64,000 nt of DNA from Canna indica (taxonomy: Eukaryota; Streptophyta; Magnoliopsida; Zingiberales; Cannaceae), in assembly GCA_034359265.1 (NCBI GenBank), contig CP136891.1, positions 13,592,501 through 13,656,500 of the forward strand. The letters run 5' to 3'. A program made the translations under genes and the position numbers. Shown piece after piece: positions 36,445 through 48,536 of the stretch (position 1 is the first letter of the stretch; each line of letters begins with the position of its first letter). The notes below the pieces were generated by a model. The model saw only the letters and a list, made by a program, of their open reading frames with translations. It made no database searches and was not told where the DNA came from.

Positions 36445-39400
36445 ATGAAAATCTTAAGCTTCAACTGCCGTGGGTTGGGGAGTGCCATGGTAGTTGCAAA
36501 TGTGCGTAAGCTGGTGAAGTCACAAACTCCCACCATCCTCTTTCTAATGGAGACACGGGTCTCAGAAGATAAAGTGAATTTTGTTCAAAAGAGTATGGGT
36601 TTTTCTAACGGATTTAATGCTCAAGGGGTCAATGGTGGGGGCGGTTTGGCATGTTTTTGGACTAATATGGTTCGTTTAAAACTATTGTCTTACTCGTTGC
36701 ATCACCTGGATTTCGAAGTAGAAGCTACCTCAGATAATGGACCATGGCACTTGACTTGTTTTTATGGGTGGGCTGATTGGCGACAGAAACACCATTCGTG
36801 GCAACTCTTGCGTCACTTGCATGGAACATCAAATTTACCATGGCTGGTCTTGGGTGACTTTAATGAAATTCTTGGCCACTCTGAAAAAATTGGCGGTGCT
36901 CCTTGGTCGAATTCAGCTATGGATGCTTTTAGATTAGCTCTTTTTGACTGCCAACTTTAGGATTTGGGCTTTGTTGGTTACCCATTTACTTGGGATAATA
37001 GACGTCAAGGAGCCGATTTCATCGAATAGCATTTAGATCGAGGTTTAGCTTCGTGTTCGTGGATCCAACGCTTTAATAGAGCCCTCCTGTCTCACCTGAT
37101 GTTTGCAGGGTCTGACCATTTACCAATCCTATTGGATTGTGAGGGTGAGGGTCGTAGCCCTATTACTCATCGTCGTCACCGATTTCGATTTGAAGCTATG
37201 TGGTCTCGGGAGCAAAGTTGTGTGGATATTATCCGTTCTAGTTGGAGTTCGACAGTGAATGGAGATTGGAATGAACGAATTGACAATTGCTCTAGAAATT
37301 TATTGCTTTGGAGTAGATCTGTCTTTGGCAATTTTAAACAGCGACGCAAGCAAATTTTGGGTGAGCTTGAGGAACTGGCTTGGAATAGCAGTGTTAATGC
37401 GGCTTCTTCGAGAAGAACTCTTAAAGTTGAGTTGGCAGAAATTGCCATGAGGGAAGAAACAATGTGGCGTCAAAGATCTAGAATTCAATGGCTGCAAGAG
37501 GGGGATAGGAACACTCGTTACTTTCATGCAATGACAACTAAAAGACAATAGGTCAATCATATGAGATGCTTGTTTGATGAGCAGGGGAAAGAACTCAGAG
37601 ATTCGGCTTTGTCAGCTCATATTATACAATTTTATACTAATCCGTTCTCTACGAATTCTAATGAGGTAAATGCTTGTGATCTTTCTTTTGTGCAACAAAA
37701 AATGACAACAGACATGAATGCTTCTCTTGATCATCCTTATTCTGCTGATGAGATCTTACAAGCTGTTATGATGATGCATCCATCTAAAGCACTGGGTCCT
37801 AATGGGCTTCCTCCAATGTTTTATCAGAAATATTGGCCTATTGTGGGTCAGGATGTGGTTCAACTGGTATTAAGTATTTTGCAAGGTGGCAATATGTCAG
37901 AGGGTTTTAACCATATACTTATATATATTTGATTCCAAAGGTGAAAGATCCCAAGTATATCTTTCAGTACCGCCCTATCAGCCCGTGCAATGTTATTTGT
38001 AAGGTTGCCACGAAAGTTCTTGCAAACAGGTTGCAGACTATTTTGGGTGAGATTATAGATGAAGCTCAAAGTGCCTTTGTGTCAGGAAGGATTATCACTA
38101 ATAATATCTTGTGTGCTTTTGAAGTTTTCCACCATATGAAAACTAGGGGGAGCAGAAATAGGAAGGTGATGTCGCTTAAATTAGATATGGCTAAAGCGTA
38201 TGACAGGGTTGAATGAGCTTTCCTAAAAGCAATTATGAGGAAGTTGGGTTTTTCAGAGTTATGGATCTCTACAATCATGCATTTTGTCACTACTGCATCT
38301 TATTCTATCTTATTAAATGGCGAACCTACTGGCTCTATTATCCCATCTAGGGGGATTAGGCAAGGAGACCCATTGTCTCCTTACCTATTCCTTCTTTGCC
38401 GTGAGGGTCTCACAGGTTTGATTAATGATGCATTGAGCAGAAATCTCCTTCATGGTATTCGGATTTGCTGTGGTGCACCAGTTATATGTACCTTTTATTT
38501 GCAGATGATTGCATTTTGTTCATGAGAGCTTCTCTCGAAGAGGCAAGTATTATTAAATCAGTGCTACAACGGTATGAATTCATCTCAGGTCAAAAGGTTA
38601 ATTTGAACAAGTCCGAAGTGTCGTTTAGCTCAAATGTGGTCGGGGATCTAAAATCTGCTCTTACAACTTTTCTCGGGGTAAAGGTCGTCTCTCAACATGC
38701 TTTATATTTGGGTCTTCCTACAACAGTTGGTCGATCAAAATCTCTGGTTTTTAGCAACATTAAAGACAAATTGTGGTACCGTCTTCAAGGTTGGAAGGAA
38801 AAGTTTCTTTCATGGGCAGGGAAAGAGTTGTTGGTCAAGGCTGTTGCACAGGCTATCCCTACTTATGTCATGCAATGTTTCCTCCTTCCGATATCCTTAT
38901 GCCATGATCTTCGAGCTATGATTAGTCGATTTTGGTGGGGTCAAAAGGGAGAGGAACGACGCCTTTATCTATGTAGTTGGGATAAATTATGCAAATCGAA
39001 GGCAAATGGTGGATTAGGCTTTCGAGACTTTGAAAGTTTCAACAAAGCACTCCTAGAAAAGCAAGGTTGGTGCTCATTACCAATCCTGCTTCACTTATTG
39101 CCCGGCTTTTGAAAGCTAAATACTTTCCTACTACTTTTTTCGGGGCTCAATTGGGTTCAACACCTAGCTACACTTGGAGAAGTATCTTATCATGAAGGGA
39201 TGTTTTAAACTGTGGGATTAGATGACAGATTGGTGACGACAAAACTGTAAATATTTGGGGAGATAATTGGATTCTCCAACCCTCTCTATTTAAAGTTATT
39301 ACTTCCCAGCGAATTTTGCCTGTTGATGCTAAGGTTTATACTCTAATTGATGAGAATACTGGAACTTGGAATTGGGAGTTGCTTTCAAATGTTTTCCTTC

Positions 39401-40512
39401 CTATAGATGTGGAACGTATCAAACAAATCCCATTGGTACCGGGTAATGGAGGGGACAACCTAGTCTGGCACTACCATTCCAGTGGAGACTATATAGTGAA
39501 AAGTGGATATCATGTGACTTTGAATCTGGCTCATCCAGCTACTGACAATGCAACATCTTCTACTGATAATTCCAAGTTTTGGAAATCACTGTGGAGTCTC
39601 AAAGTGCCTCCAAAAGTTTCCAATTTTTTATGGAGATCTGCTCTCAACATTCTTCCTACTCATGCAGTCCTACATCGTCGAATTACTGATGTCAATCCCT
39701 CCTGCGTGTTTTGCAATGAAGAGGAATCAATAATGCATTTATTTAAGGATTGTCGGGTTATTGGCCATCTTTGGTCACTGGCTTCATTGCACCAGATTTG
39801 CACGTATCAAGGAAATAACTTTAAACACTAGCTTCCCTATCTTTTTGATAATGTTCCCTTGGATGTCATTATTCAATTCAGCTTCATTTGTTATAAGTTA
39901 TGGTTTTGGAGGAACAAGAAACTTCATGATAACACCGATTTCTGTCCTCAAAGGGTTCTGTCTGCTGCCAAGCATATGCGAGCTGAATTGTTGATATTGC
40001 AATCACCTGTGTGTGCTCGTTCTAGTGGTAATTCTTCTCACTACCCATCTCGTTGGTCTCCTCCGCCGGTTGGCTTTGTAAAGATGAACTCTGATGCAGC
40101 CTTCATGGGAGATGGACGGGTACATTTTGGTATTGTCTTCCGTGATAATGAGGGAGTAGTGTTAGCTTGTGCTTCAAAGGTTTCAATTGAAAGTTGGGAT
40201 TCATATACAGCAGAATGTTTGACTCTCGTTTATGGTCTTCAGCTAGCAAAGGATCTTTGTTTCTTAAATGTTATTGCAGAATCAAATTGTAAGCTTGTTG
40301 TGGATAGGCTCATGGATGGTTCAAGACTGCGCATTGGTCTTGGTAAGGCTTTAACTGCTTGTATGTCCCTTAAAAATGATTTGTAGTCATGCCTTTGGTC
40401 ATTTGTACCTCGGGGTTGTAACTTTGTGGCCCATGCTCTTGCTAAGTATAGTTCTGAAATTGATGATCATTTTGTTTGGATTGAGGAGACCCCTTCTTTC
40501 CTTGCAATCTAG
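36445..40512 (+). pseudogene. LINE ORF2 (endonuclease, reverse transcriptase, RNase H)
   Basis: The ATG overlaps the ORF1 stop as ATGA. Endonuclease blocks: LSFNCRGLG, METRV, GDFNEILG, SDHLPILLD. Reverse transcriptase blocks: IPKVKDPKYIFQYRPIS, QSAFVSGRII, LDMAKAYDRVE, GIRQGDPLSPYLF and the catalytic FADD near 38500. A zf-RVT segment (PPKVSNFLWR ... CVFCNEEES) precedes an RNase H domain (NSDAAF, AECLTL); its third acidic site reads ESN instead of ESD. Stops lie near 36960, 37029, 37551, 38216, 39831 and 40386, and frame breaks near 37925 (in a TA run), 38490 and 39075. Several stops replace likely Trp codons. Confidence 0.88.
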
Positions 40513-40589
40513 TTAGATTATGATGTTAACTTTGTTGTTTGATCAATGAATGTTATTTCCAGTTATTATCAAAAAAAAAATATACGGGA

Positions 40590-40772
40590 TAATAGACTAA
40601 AAAATCACAAGGCTTGCAAAAATTTTACGTTCTACTCGCGATTTCAAATTTAGCCTGTAAATGCACAGCATTTACTTTCGTTTATGCCATCTACCAAATT
40701 GTCACGCGCCGTCTCAACTTAGCTGATGTGGAGGTAAACGACGCTCGCGTGGCTGACGGCTTCCCACGTGGC
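40590..40772 (+). repeat. Left inverted end of the MULE
   Basis: Pairs with the right end near 52338-52491 over most of its length. It starts a few bases after the LINE A-run. Confidence 0.82.
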
Positions 40773-40839
40773 AGGCCACGTACAATTAAGACTGTGGGCT
40801 CCACATAAATGAAATGAAATGAGGATAAAATCCTAAGAC

Positions 40840-41250
40840 CGTGGGCCCCGCTGATGAAAGAGGAGTATGTGATTTTCGAGTGGCCCCACAGCACGTACGT
40901 ACACCAATCCAACCTTGCCCTCCTCCCACGCTCGATCCTTCTGCGCAGCCAGTAACGTCGCCGCCCAATTTGACCTCACCCGCTCCATCTCCACCGATCT
41001 CCTCAAGCTCTCCACTCCCTCCTCTACCGATCGCTCCTCGGATGAGTCACTCTCCCTCCTTGGTCGCCGCAAACTTCTTCCTTTTTTCCGCCTCTTCCCT
41101 TCTCCTCTTTCTCACGCCATTGGAGACTCTCATCCAACTTCTGCGATGATCTCCAGAAAGAGTACGGTGACATCTTCAAGGTCACCCTCGAACATGAGGG
41201 AGACCGTGTGAGGAATTTGATCGAACATCTTGGTTATTTGAGAAGGCACC
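40840..41250 (+). other. Possible third captured segment in the MULE
   Basis: GC-rich, gene-like sequence between the left inverted end and the receptor-kinase piece. One frame near 41120-41215 reads DLQKEYGDIFKVTLEHEGD without stops. The parent gene is not recognised. Confidence 0.35.
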
Positions 41251-41487
41251 AGTCATATATATATAATCTGGAGCTCAAATGAAAGCACGAGGGTGGGAGG
41301 ATGAATACAAGTCAAATTTTCTTAAAGAAATTGCATCTAATTGCTTGTCGTCTTCTTCTATTTTGCATGCAATTTAAGTCAACTTTCTTCTTCTTTTTAC
41401 TTTTTTTTTCTTTTAGTTTTGTTGTCTTCTTCTCCAGCGTCCAATTCTCTCTCTCTCCTCTGTTTTTTGCTACTTGAGCTTGATAAT

Positions 41488-41615
41488 GAAGGATTTCCTC
41501 GACGCCACTCCCCACAGTCGCGGCTTTAGTTGGAGTCCGGCCATCGATATCTGCAGCAATTGGATCTGCATCACCTACGCCGCTGATGGCTCCCGCGTCA
41601 TCATCGTAGCAACTG
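41488..41615 (+). pseudogene. Captured fragment of an LRR receptor-like kinase (LRRNT region)
   Basis: The plus frame reads KDFLDATPHSRGFSWSPAI, then DICSNWICITYAADGSRVI. This is the N-terminal cap of PRK/RLK902-type LRR receptor kinases (usually DFL...NWSPS...C.NWTGVTC..DGSRV). The conserved second Cys of the cap is changed (ITYAADGS). Similarity stops near 41615, where the lipoxygenase piece begins on the other strand. Confidence 0.72.
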
Positions 41616-41627
41616 AAGAGAGAGACC

Positions 41628-42016
41628 TTGTTGACGAAGAAAACTCTATCTTATTTGTTATCGAACTTGGAGGGCAGCCAGATCTGCAGCTGATGGTGAT
41701 GGAACCGGCGCCGTCGCCTGTCTTGAGTACGATATCCTTGAGGTGCATCTCCTTCTGGTGCTCATTCCTCACGGTGACTTTGCCGATCTCGCTAAAGTTG
41801 GCCGGAACATTGAAGTTTGCTTCGTACTTTGCAGTGTTGGCAGACTGCCCCGCCTACCTTACCAGGGGTCAAGCTCAGCGCTAACGAGCTCGAGCTGGAG
41901 CGATCTGACGAGCAAATTGCCGATGTCGTCGAGCCCCTGCGTGACGCTGAGGTGCGCGAAGACCCCGCCGATGGTCAGCTACATGCTGACGACGGCCTTC
42001 ACGATCACCGGCTGCC
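41628..42016 (-). pseudogene. Captured lipoxygenase PLAT/LH2 fragment, main part
   Basis: Minus-strand frames read QGLDDIGNLLVRSLQLELVS, then NVPANFSEIGKVTVRNEHQK, then EMHLKDIVL, then LPSKFDNK with a stop and RVFFVNK. These are the consecutive blocks of the N-terminal PLAT domain of plant 13-lipoxygenases. At least two frame changes and stops are present, and the catalytic iron domain is absent. FVNK is followed by GTCTCTCT, so the copy probably ends at the original exon border. It continues upstream at 52089, across the nested hAT element. Confidence 0.8.
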
Positions 42017-42099
42017 TAGAGGTGGCAATGGGCCATGCCTGGGCCGGCCCAGGCTCGGGCCCGGATAGGCACGGCTCGACACCTCCACTACTGGAATAA

Positions 42100-42440
42100 C
42101 AAGCATCAGCAACGGCTCCAACCGTTGCTAAGTCGTTGCTGAAAGCCATCAGCAACGGCGTGCAATGGCCCAACCCGTTGCAAAGCAGCCGTGGCAGAAA
42201 AGCGTGTTGCTGATAACTTAGCAACGGATCAGCAACGGTTCTGCCATGGTTGCAGGGCCGTTGTAGATATGTACATCAGCAACGGCCCGATTGTCGTGGC
42301 AAGACCGTTAGTGAAAGCCCGTTGCTAAGCCGTTGTTGTAGGTCATCAGCAAAGGCTTTGAGGTTGCGGCCCAGAAAATACGATACACTTTCAGTAACGG
42401 CTTTCCTACGGACAGCCGTGGAAAAGTCATTGCTGATGAT
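42100..42440. repeat. CACTA subterminal repeats
   Basis: Many direct and inverted copies of AGCAACGG and CCGTTGCTGA. In the En/Spm family such repeats bind the element's own DNA-binding protein. Confidence 0.8.
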
Positions 42441-42659
42441 GTTAACCTGTAACTGAAAAGTTTTAAAATTTCTAATTTCTATTAATACATTGATACATTT
42501 AACCTATTACATAACTCACACACCCATACACACATTCATTCACATACACATCACAGATACACCCAGATATACATTAAAATAATTATACTTATATTTATAA
42601 TTATCCATAATTATATAAAAACTATTCAAATTCAAAACTATCGTATCAATATCCAAACA

Positions 42660-44725
42660 AAATAATAAACCTCACGATGACGATGGAGGAAGGTCTAGAT
42701 CATAATATGGTGGGGTCTGGAGTGCTTGGGTGTACACCGACATGGACTAGCTCGAGGACGATGGATCTAATGATGCCGAAGGGATGCCTACTTCGGTATG
42801 AGCTGAGATGTTGTGTAGCATAACATGCATCTCTGCCATCATCTGACTCTGATGTTCCATCATCTCACTCTAATGCGCGACCGTCTCCTCCAGTGTCCTT
42901 ATTATGCTGCTCTGATCATAATTAGTCCTGGAGGTGGACGGGCGCTCACCAGCGACCGGGGGGGTCAGTGCCCCAAGTGGCCCGATCACGGTTCGCGCAT
43001 GACCATTGTCTGCAAAGCCATATACACGGCCGTGGTCCCAGTCACCTGCAGCCTCGACCCACGCTCCTGCATCAAAGTCCTCGGGGGTGCCCCCGCGCTA
43101 GGGATGGCAATTCAAACTGGTTAACCGAACCGCAAAATCCGGTTTTGGATAGTGGATTTGCGGTTCGGTTTCGGATAGTAAAAATCAAAAACTATTTAAA
43201 ATCGGTTCGGTTTCGGTTATCGGGTCACGGTTAATCGGTAATCGAAATCGGTTATATATTCAGTTTCGGTTATCAATTTTTTATGGTTAACCGGTAATCG
43301 AAACCGGTTTTGTTATTAATCTTTGAACTGGTTATCCGTTTACTAATGGTTTTTTATGATTAACTGGTATCTAAAATTAGTTTTGTTATTAATCTTTGAA
43401 TCAATTATCTGTTTACTACCAGTTAATCGATTTGTAAACGGATAACCGGTTCTATTCGAACTAAAAAGTTTGGTTTCGATTTCGGATATAGGCTTTTAAA
43501 ATCGATCGGTTTCGATTTCGGTTAGCGGATTTGGAAATCGATTTCAATTTTGGTTAACCCCCAAAAGTGCGGTTAACTGAACCGTTGCCATCCCTACCCC
43601 GCGCTGCATCACCGTCTGAGTGTAGGTTTCCTACTCGAGTTTAATTTTTTGTTTCATATTTTTTCTAAAACTTAAATTATAAATAAATAATGAATAATTT
43701 AAACAAATATATTTACCATAATGATTGCAGCGTGGGTGTCGATGTACTCCCCCGTCTCATATCCTCGACGGTGAGTCCGCTCAAACACCTCCATCGGGGA
43801 GGGTCGCTGGACAGTCCCGTCGTCCATCACTGTCGTCTACATTTACAAAACAAATACATTATTTATTACACAAAGTAACAAATAAAATATATAATTAAAT
43901 TTAAGGTATAATACTTACCATACGACGACCGTGCACTGCAAATGATATTGAGCCGCTGGTATGACGTGCTCCTCCCCTGGACATGCGGTTTCTAGCCGTA
44001 GTCCTAGAAATCTCCTGCCATCAATCCATCGACCATAACATCACAAGCTAGTCCCATATATCCAGAGTAATTCAATCGGGGTCGTATCCCCGAGTCTCTG
44101 CGATGTTTGTGGTCCCAGCTCGGGCCATCGCTTAGGACCGGGCCTGCCCCAGCTGGTCGTTGTACCTCTGTCGAGAAATAGCCTCCCAGGCAGTGAAAAT
44201 AAAGGACATCTGGTCCTCAGCCGATGTGTAGCGAGCCTGCAAAATAATAATATCAGTACAATATTAATCATCATGTATAAAAAAAAATTTAATACGTGCC
44301 TCAAACTCGCGCCATAGTATGTCGACGTGCTCACGGGGCACGTGAGACCACGTGGGCCATGCCCCATGCATGTATCATCAGATCGTAGAAGATATGATCC
44401 TCGGCAAATCCTCCTGCTCGAACCTGCACAACAAAAATAAAGTTTAATATTATATTATGATATAATGAATTTATAATAATTCATAATTCATGATACATTA
44501 CCGCTCCCCAATCACACTAATGAGTCTACGTGACTCTGTGGCTGGCGGAGGCTGCCACCTGTTCGGCCCACGTGGCCGCCTGCGTCTCGATAAACTAGCC
44601 TCGATGGCTTGACGATAAGCGACAGGAGCATCATCGACAAGAGGATCAGCAGCAGGAGGAAGTGCTAGAGTTTGACATATTGGAGACTCCGAAGCTCTCG
44701 TCCGACGATAACCACGACCCACCAT
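42660..44725 (-). pseudogene. CACTA accessory protein (Transposase_24, Ptta/En/Spm type)
   Basis: Broken exons on the minus strand, in order: MVGRGYRRTRASES near 44725; FEQEDLPRIISSTI ... HVPREHVDILWREFE near 44425-44310; SAEDQMSFIFTAWEAISRQRY near 44230; RPSPMEVFERTHRRGYETGEY near 43810; a Met/Gln-rich segment SEMMEHQSQMMAEMHVM near 42860. This order is that of Transposase_24 proteins. A hAT MITE (43099-43596) and several stops interrupt it. The exon joins are uncertain. Confidence 0.7.
43099..43596. mobile_element. hAT-type MITE with perfect target duplication
   Basis: 498 bp, ends TAGGGATGGCAA and TTGCCATCCCTA, flanked by perfect 8-bp copies ccccgcgc (43091-43098 and 43597-43604). The interior is iterated GGTTAACCG, GGTAATCGAAA and GGTTTCGGTT words. 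It interrupts the CACTA accessory gene, so it is younger than that element. Confidence 0.93.
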
Positions 44726-44797
44726 ATCTGTCGAATAAGCATATAGTTAGATTATATATATAGTAGAGATAGATTTAATATAAGATATACTTTACAA

Positions 44798-46262
44798 TTA
44801 TTCCTCATCATTTGAGTAATAGTCTTCAAATTCTTCTTCTTCATCTTCTTCATCTCCAGCTTCCTCAACTTCATGATCATCATCATCAACATATTCAACT
44901 TCTAATTGAACAAACACTGTGTCCGCATCATCGAGTATTGGAATAATACGGTCTACTGCGGGAGGATCCTCTTCTTGATAGAAATCATCTGTCACATCAG
45001 GTATTGGCTCATTTTCTCCTACTATCGGATCAATTCTTCCTCTAGATTTAGTCTTACAGACAACACACCAATCTGCTTTATCTTTATTTCTAGCCGGATA
45101 CTTCGCGTAATATACTTGTTCGGCTTGTGATGCCAATATAAAAGGCTCATTTGCTGCCAATTTCGATTTATAATTAACCTCAACAAGTTTGTATTTTGGA
45201 TGAACTTTCATGCCCCTTTTTGTTGTATCGAACCAATGACATCTAAATAGGATAATTGATTTCAAGCCGAAGTAGTGCAATTCTATCACTTCTTCCACCA
45301 GTCCATAAAAATTCATATCACATTCAACATACGTTGTCCCTTTCACGTAGACCCCGGCATTCATCGTCTTCTTTGTAAATGCATATTCAACCGTGTGAAA
45401 TTTATACCCATTAACAAAATATCCGCTATAACACGACACTAGTCGCGACGGTCCACTAACAAACTCAAATATTCTTTCATCTATTTCATCTCTGTGATTT
45501 TTGCTGTAAGCTCGAATCCAAGTAGGGAAATCACAATTTCTTCTCCTTATAACGAGAATGTTCACATACAAGGCATTTATCCAACTGCGTATTTTTTTTA
45601 TAATATAAAATGCAGTTATTTTGGCACGCGTGTATTTTTTCATACCCAAGCCCTAATTTTCTCATCAACTTTTTATAATATAAAAAGTTGGCTCAAACTT
45701 GTTATTAGTATGCAGCATTCCATTAATCAATCCCGCAATCCGATCAAACGCAACCCCGCTGATATTACAATCGGCCTTGATGTTCAGGAGTTGCGTCATT
45801 GCCGAAAACCTAGTGTATTTAGGACAATTCTCATACAAAGGTTTATCGGCAATTTTCAACATCTCGTAAAATTCTACGGGTTTTTTATTCGATAATTCAA
45901 TCTCTACCGCAGGTTGTACTTCTGATGTCAATTCTATAACATCAACACCTGTAGTATCTGGTGGCACTGACGTCTCAGTAAATGGTTGATGGACATTATC
46001 ATTCAGTTAGAATTGACCCCCAGGACTATCAAGTATCATAGTTCTATACGGATTAGATGGACTTGATAAAGAAACACCATGTGTTTGAACGACAGGATTG
46101 CTCGACGTCCCGACTTCACGTGACTCCTTGTGACAAGTCCATATAAAATATCTTGGTGCAAATCCTTTGCTATACAAATACAGAGTGACAGTTTTCCGAT
46201 CCAAAAATCGTGCATTCAAGCAAATGCAACACGGACATCGGATTTTATCACCGACACTAACA
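44798..46262 (-). pseudogene. CACTA transposase lacking its catalytic core
   Basis: On the minus strand the N-terminal transposase-associated domain is clear (KIRCPC, then LNARFLDRKTVTLYLYSKGF, then WTCHKE; 46250-46100). A segment from the start of the main domain follows (EFYEMLKIADKPLYENCPKY near 45870). The reading then jumps to a DUF4216 region (FYGLVEEVIELHYFG, FRCHWFDTT near 45340-45220) and an acidic C-terminus of Asp/Glu runs. The Transposase_21 core that should lie between is missing, so an internal deletion happened near 45650. The start codon is lost to the retrotransposon on the right. Confidence 0.78.
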
Positions 46263-46944
46263 TTATCTCATGTTTAATGTATTGATGCCTAAGTTTGAGA
46301 AAACATAAGTAGATAGCAAAACTTGAGACTTAGCACCTTCATGTTTTCATGCTTATTTCAAATGAAAATGTGCTAAGTTCGTATTTAGATCAAATGACAT
46401 TAGTTTCACTTCAAACTCAATACATGAGTTAAATGACTATATCTTGATAGTTTGAAAGTTTGAATGAAATTTAAAAATATCATGAAAAAGAAATAATATT
46501 CATTTTGAGGACATACATGACTTATCCTGAATTCAAAAGTTTAGCTTTAAACATATCATGTATGATTTTGTTTCATATTAATCATTTGTTTTCCATCCCT
46601 TGGTTGAGATTTTCTTGTTTCAAAAATTTTTGGAGTCTCAACTTCATGAAAAAATACTTGTCTTTCATCCCTTTGAATAGATAGACCCTTCCTGCCCTTT
46701 TTGATTGATGTCAAAAGGGGGAGAGAAGAGTTTAGGTATAAAAGGGGAGAAATGTATAGTTAAAATGGAGAGATAAGTATAGGTAAAGGGGAGGAAAATA
46801 TAGGAAATCCATACATATAGATAGAGGGGATTTATTCTTATAGATATGCATGTTGATAGGGGGAGAAACGTCTAAGTTGATATCCTTATGCCTTATTGTA
46901 TATATTTTCTTAAGGATGTTTGTCATCATCAAAAAGGAGGAGAT

Positions 46945-48468
46945 TGTTGGCTTTAGGTTTTCAACCTTAGCCTTAATCCCGGTTTTGATGGTTTTTATGA
47001 TAACAAACATGAGACTAATGATTTCATTGAGAATATGTTTCAAGTTCCATATCAATTAGCATTCGATGTCCTCGATCGAAAAAATTAGAGAAATCGGAAA
47101 TCGGAAGGACATTGATCGTCGCGCTCGGGTTCGTCGCGGAAGTTTATCGAAGATCGACGAGTGCACCAAAGTCGCTTGGATGAGTCCAAAGATCAAGTCA
47201 AAAGCTCCCCAAAATGATGCTCATTGAAAGCCGGAACCCAGAAACCAAGCGCGGAAGAAATAGGCTAAAAATGCAATTTCAACCTATGTTTGGTCAACTA
47301 GGCAGTCGACCGAATAGGGTAAGAAAGAAAGGTCTAGCCATTTCGATCGACCGATCGGTCGACCGAACACTGCCAAAAAATAGCAGTGGGCACTTCGGTC
47401 GATCAGTCGGTCGACCAACAGTGGCTGGTTTTGGGCAGTTGGCAGTCGATCGACCTACTGAAAGCTGTAGAAGCGAGATCCCGTCGGTCGACCAATGGGT
47501 CGACCAAAGGTCGGGGATGAATAGTCACGTCTGGGCGATCAACTCGTCGATCGACCGACCACAGAGAAAAGAGAAGCGGTCGAAAGCCCGATCGACCAGT
47601 CGATCAACGGACCATTCGACCGGTGGCTTGTAACGAATAGTTTTCTATCTGTTGAACAGTCGTTTCTTCACGAGGGTATAAATACACCCTCGTATACTTC
47701 ATTTAAGCTTCTTCTCTCATTCTTACAAAAACTTTTGAGCATCCAAGAGAGAGATAAAAGCCTTCCAAAAGATTTAAAGCTTGTGCTTTGTTCTCCGTCG
47801 AGTTCATTCTTCAAGCGCCAGCTTCTGCTTCAACTCGGGTTTTGATCAAGCTCATCCCTTGAGGAGTAGAAGGTGCCAAAGGCTTGCAAAAGAGCTCTTC
47901 CCATTGGTTTTATTATTTAGCTCCTTTGATTGTATTTTATCTGTTATTTTAACTATTTATTTAATTTGAGTTTGTAAGACCGGGTGTTAGGTCTTGAATT
48001 GGGTGAAGTGGTATCCTTGGTGTAGAAGGAGTAAAGCCACTTGTGTATACTTAGTGATTACTAGGATTAGTTCTAGTTGTCCCTTAGGTTGAGGTGGGAA
48101 AGTGCTCTCGGTAGGAAGGCGGGATACTTTCGGGTGTGGAAGTGCCTTCGGTTGGAGAGCGGAGACTTTCCGGTGCAAAGTCCTCGTTGTAAGGGAAACT
48201 CTAATTAACCTAGTAAAACCTAGTTTGAAAATCCTAAGCGGGGTGCTTAGGTAGTGGAGTATGCATTGGGGCCGAACCACTATAAATTACTGTGTTTGCA
48301 TTGATTGATTGATTGCTTCGATTACTTAATCATTTATTGCTTCCACATCCAATCGTTAAATTGCAAATTGCCTAGACGAACTAAGTAATCAATTAAAAGT
48401 GGATTTAGGCTAATCGTATTAGTAAACACACTATTCACCCCCCCTCTAGTGTCGCAATTTCGCCAACA
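46945..48468 (+). repeat. LTR copy A of the gag-only element
   Basis: 1524 bp, TGTTGG...CCAACA. It contains an array of GGTCGACC palindromes at about 47288-47630 and a TATAAATA-type promoter motif near 47677. Confidence 0.88.
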
Positions 48469-48536
48469 TTTGGTATCAGGGCGGGTTAGTAGCTTGAGAT
48501 TTCACCATCCATTCTACACCTTGTCTCAATCTCGAA

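Larger units (their letters stand above)
31601..36448 (+). pseudogene. LINE ORF1 (DUF4283 and CCHC knuckle), interrupted by a solo LTR
   Basis: Begins MAASEDVNGLM at 31601. After removal of the solo LTR and one copy of its duplication the frame continues exactly from base 31822 to 35271: a DUF4283-type region (FVFQFFTNADRRRVL, GPWCFDDQLLL). A one-base frame break near 35505 is followed by a C-x2-C-x4-H-x4-C knuckle (CFSCGYLGHSNYVC, about 35680-35722). A stop at 36113 interrupts the variable C-terminal tail, which ends at TGA 36446-36448. ORF1 proteins coat LINE RNA. Confidence 0.85.
31460..40580 (+). mobile_element. Full-length-like LINE with RNase H domain, split by a solo LTR
   Basis: It starts with a pyrimidine-rich leader (about 31460-31600) and carries ORF1 (31601-36448) and ORF2 (36445-40512). 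It ends in a ten-A run (40571-40580). Subtracting the 3.4-kb solo LTR leaves about 5.7 kb, a usual plant LINE length. It appears to sit in an older CACTA relic, at a TA-rich site; its own target duplication could not be told from the TA repeats. All coding frames are broken, so it is dead. Confidence 0.85.

Noticed and set aside
47214..47633. Arg/Asp-rich frame over the GTCGAC palindromes
   Set aside because: It arises from reading the palindromic array; the equivalent frame in the second LTR is different and shorter.
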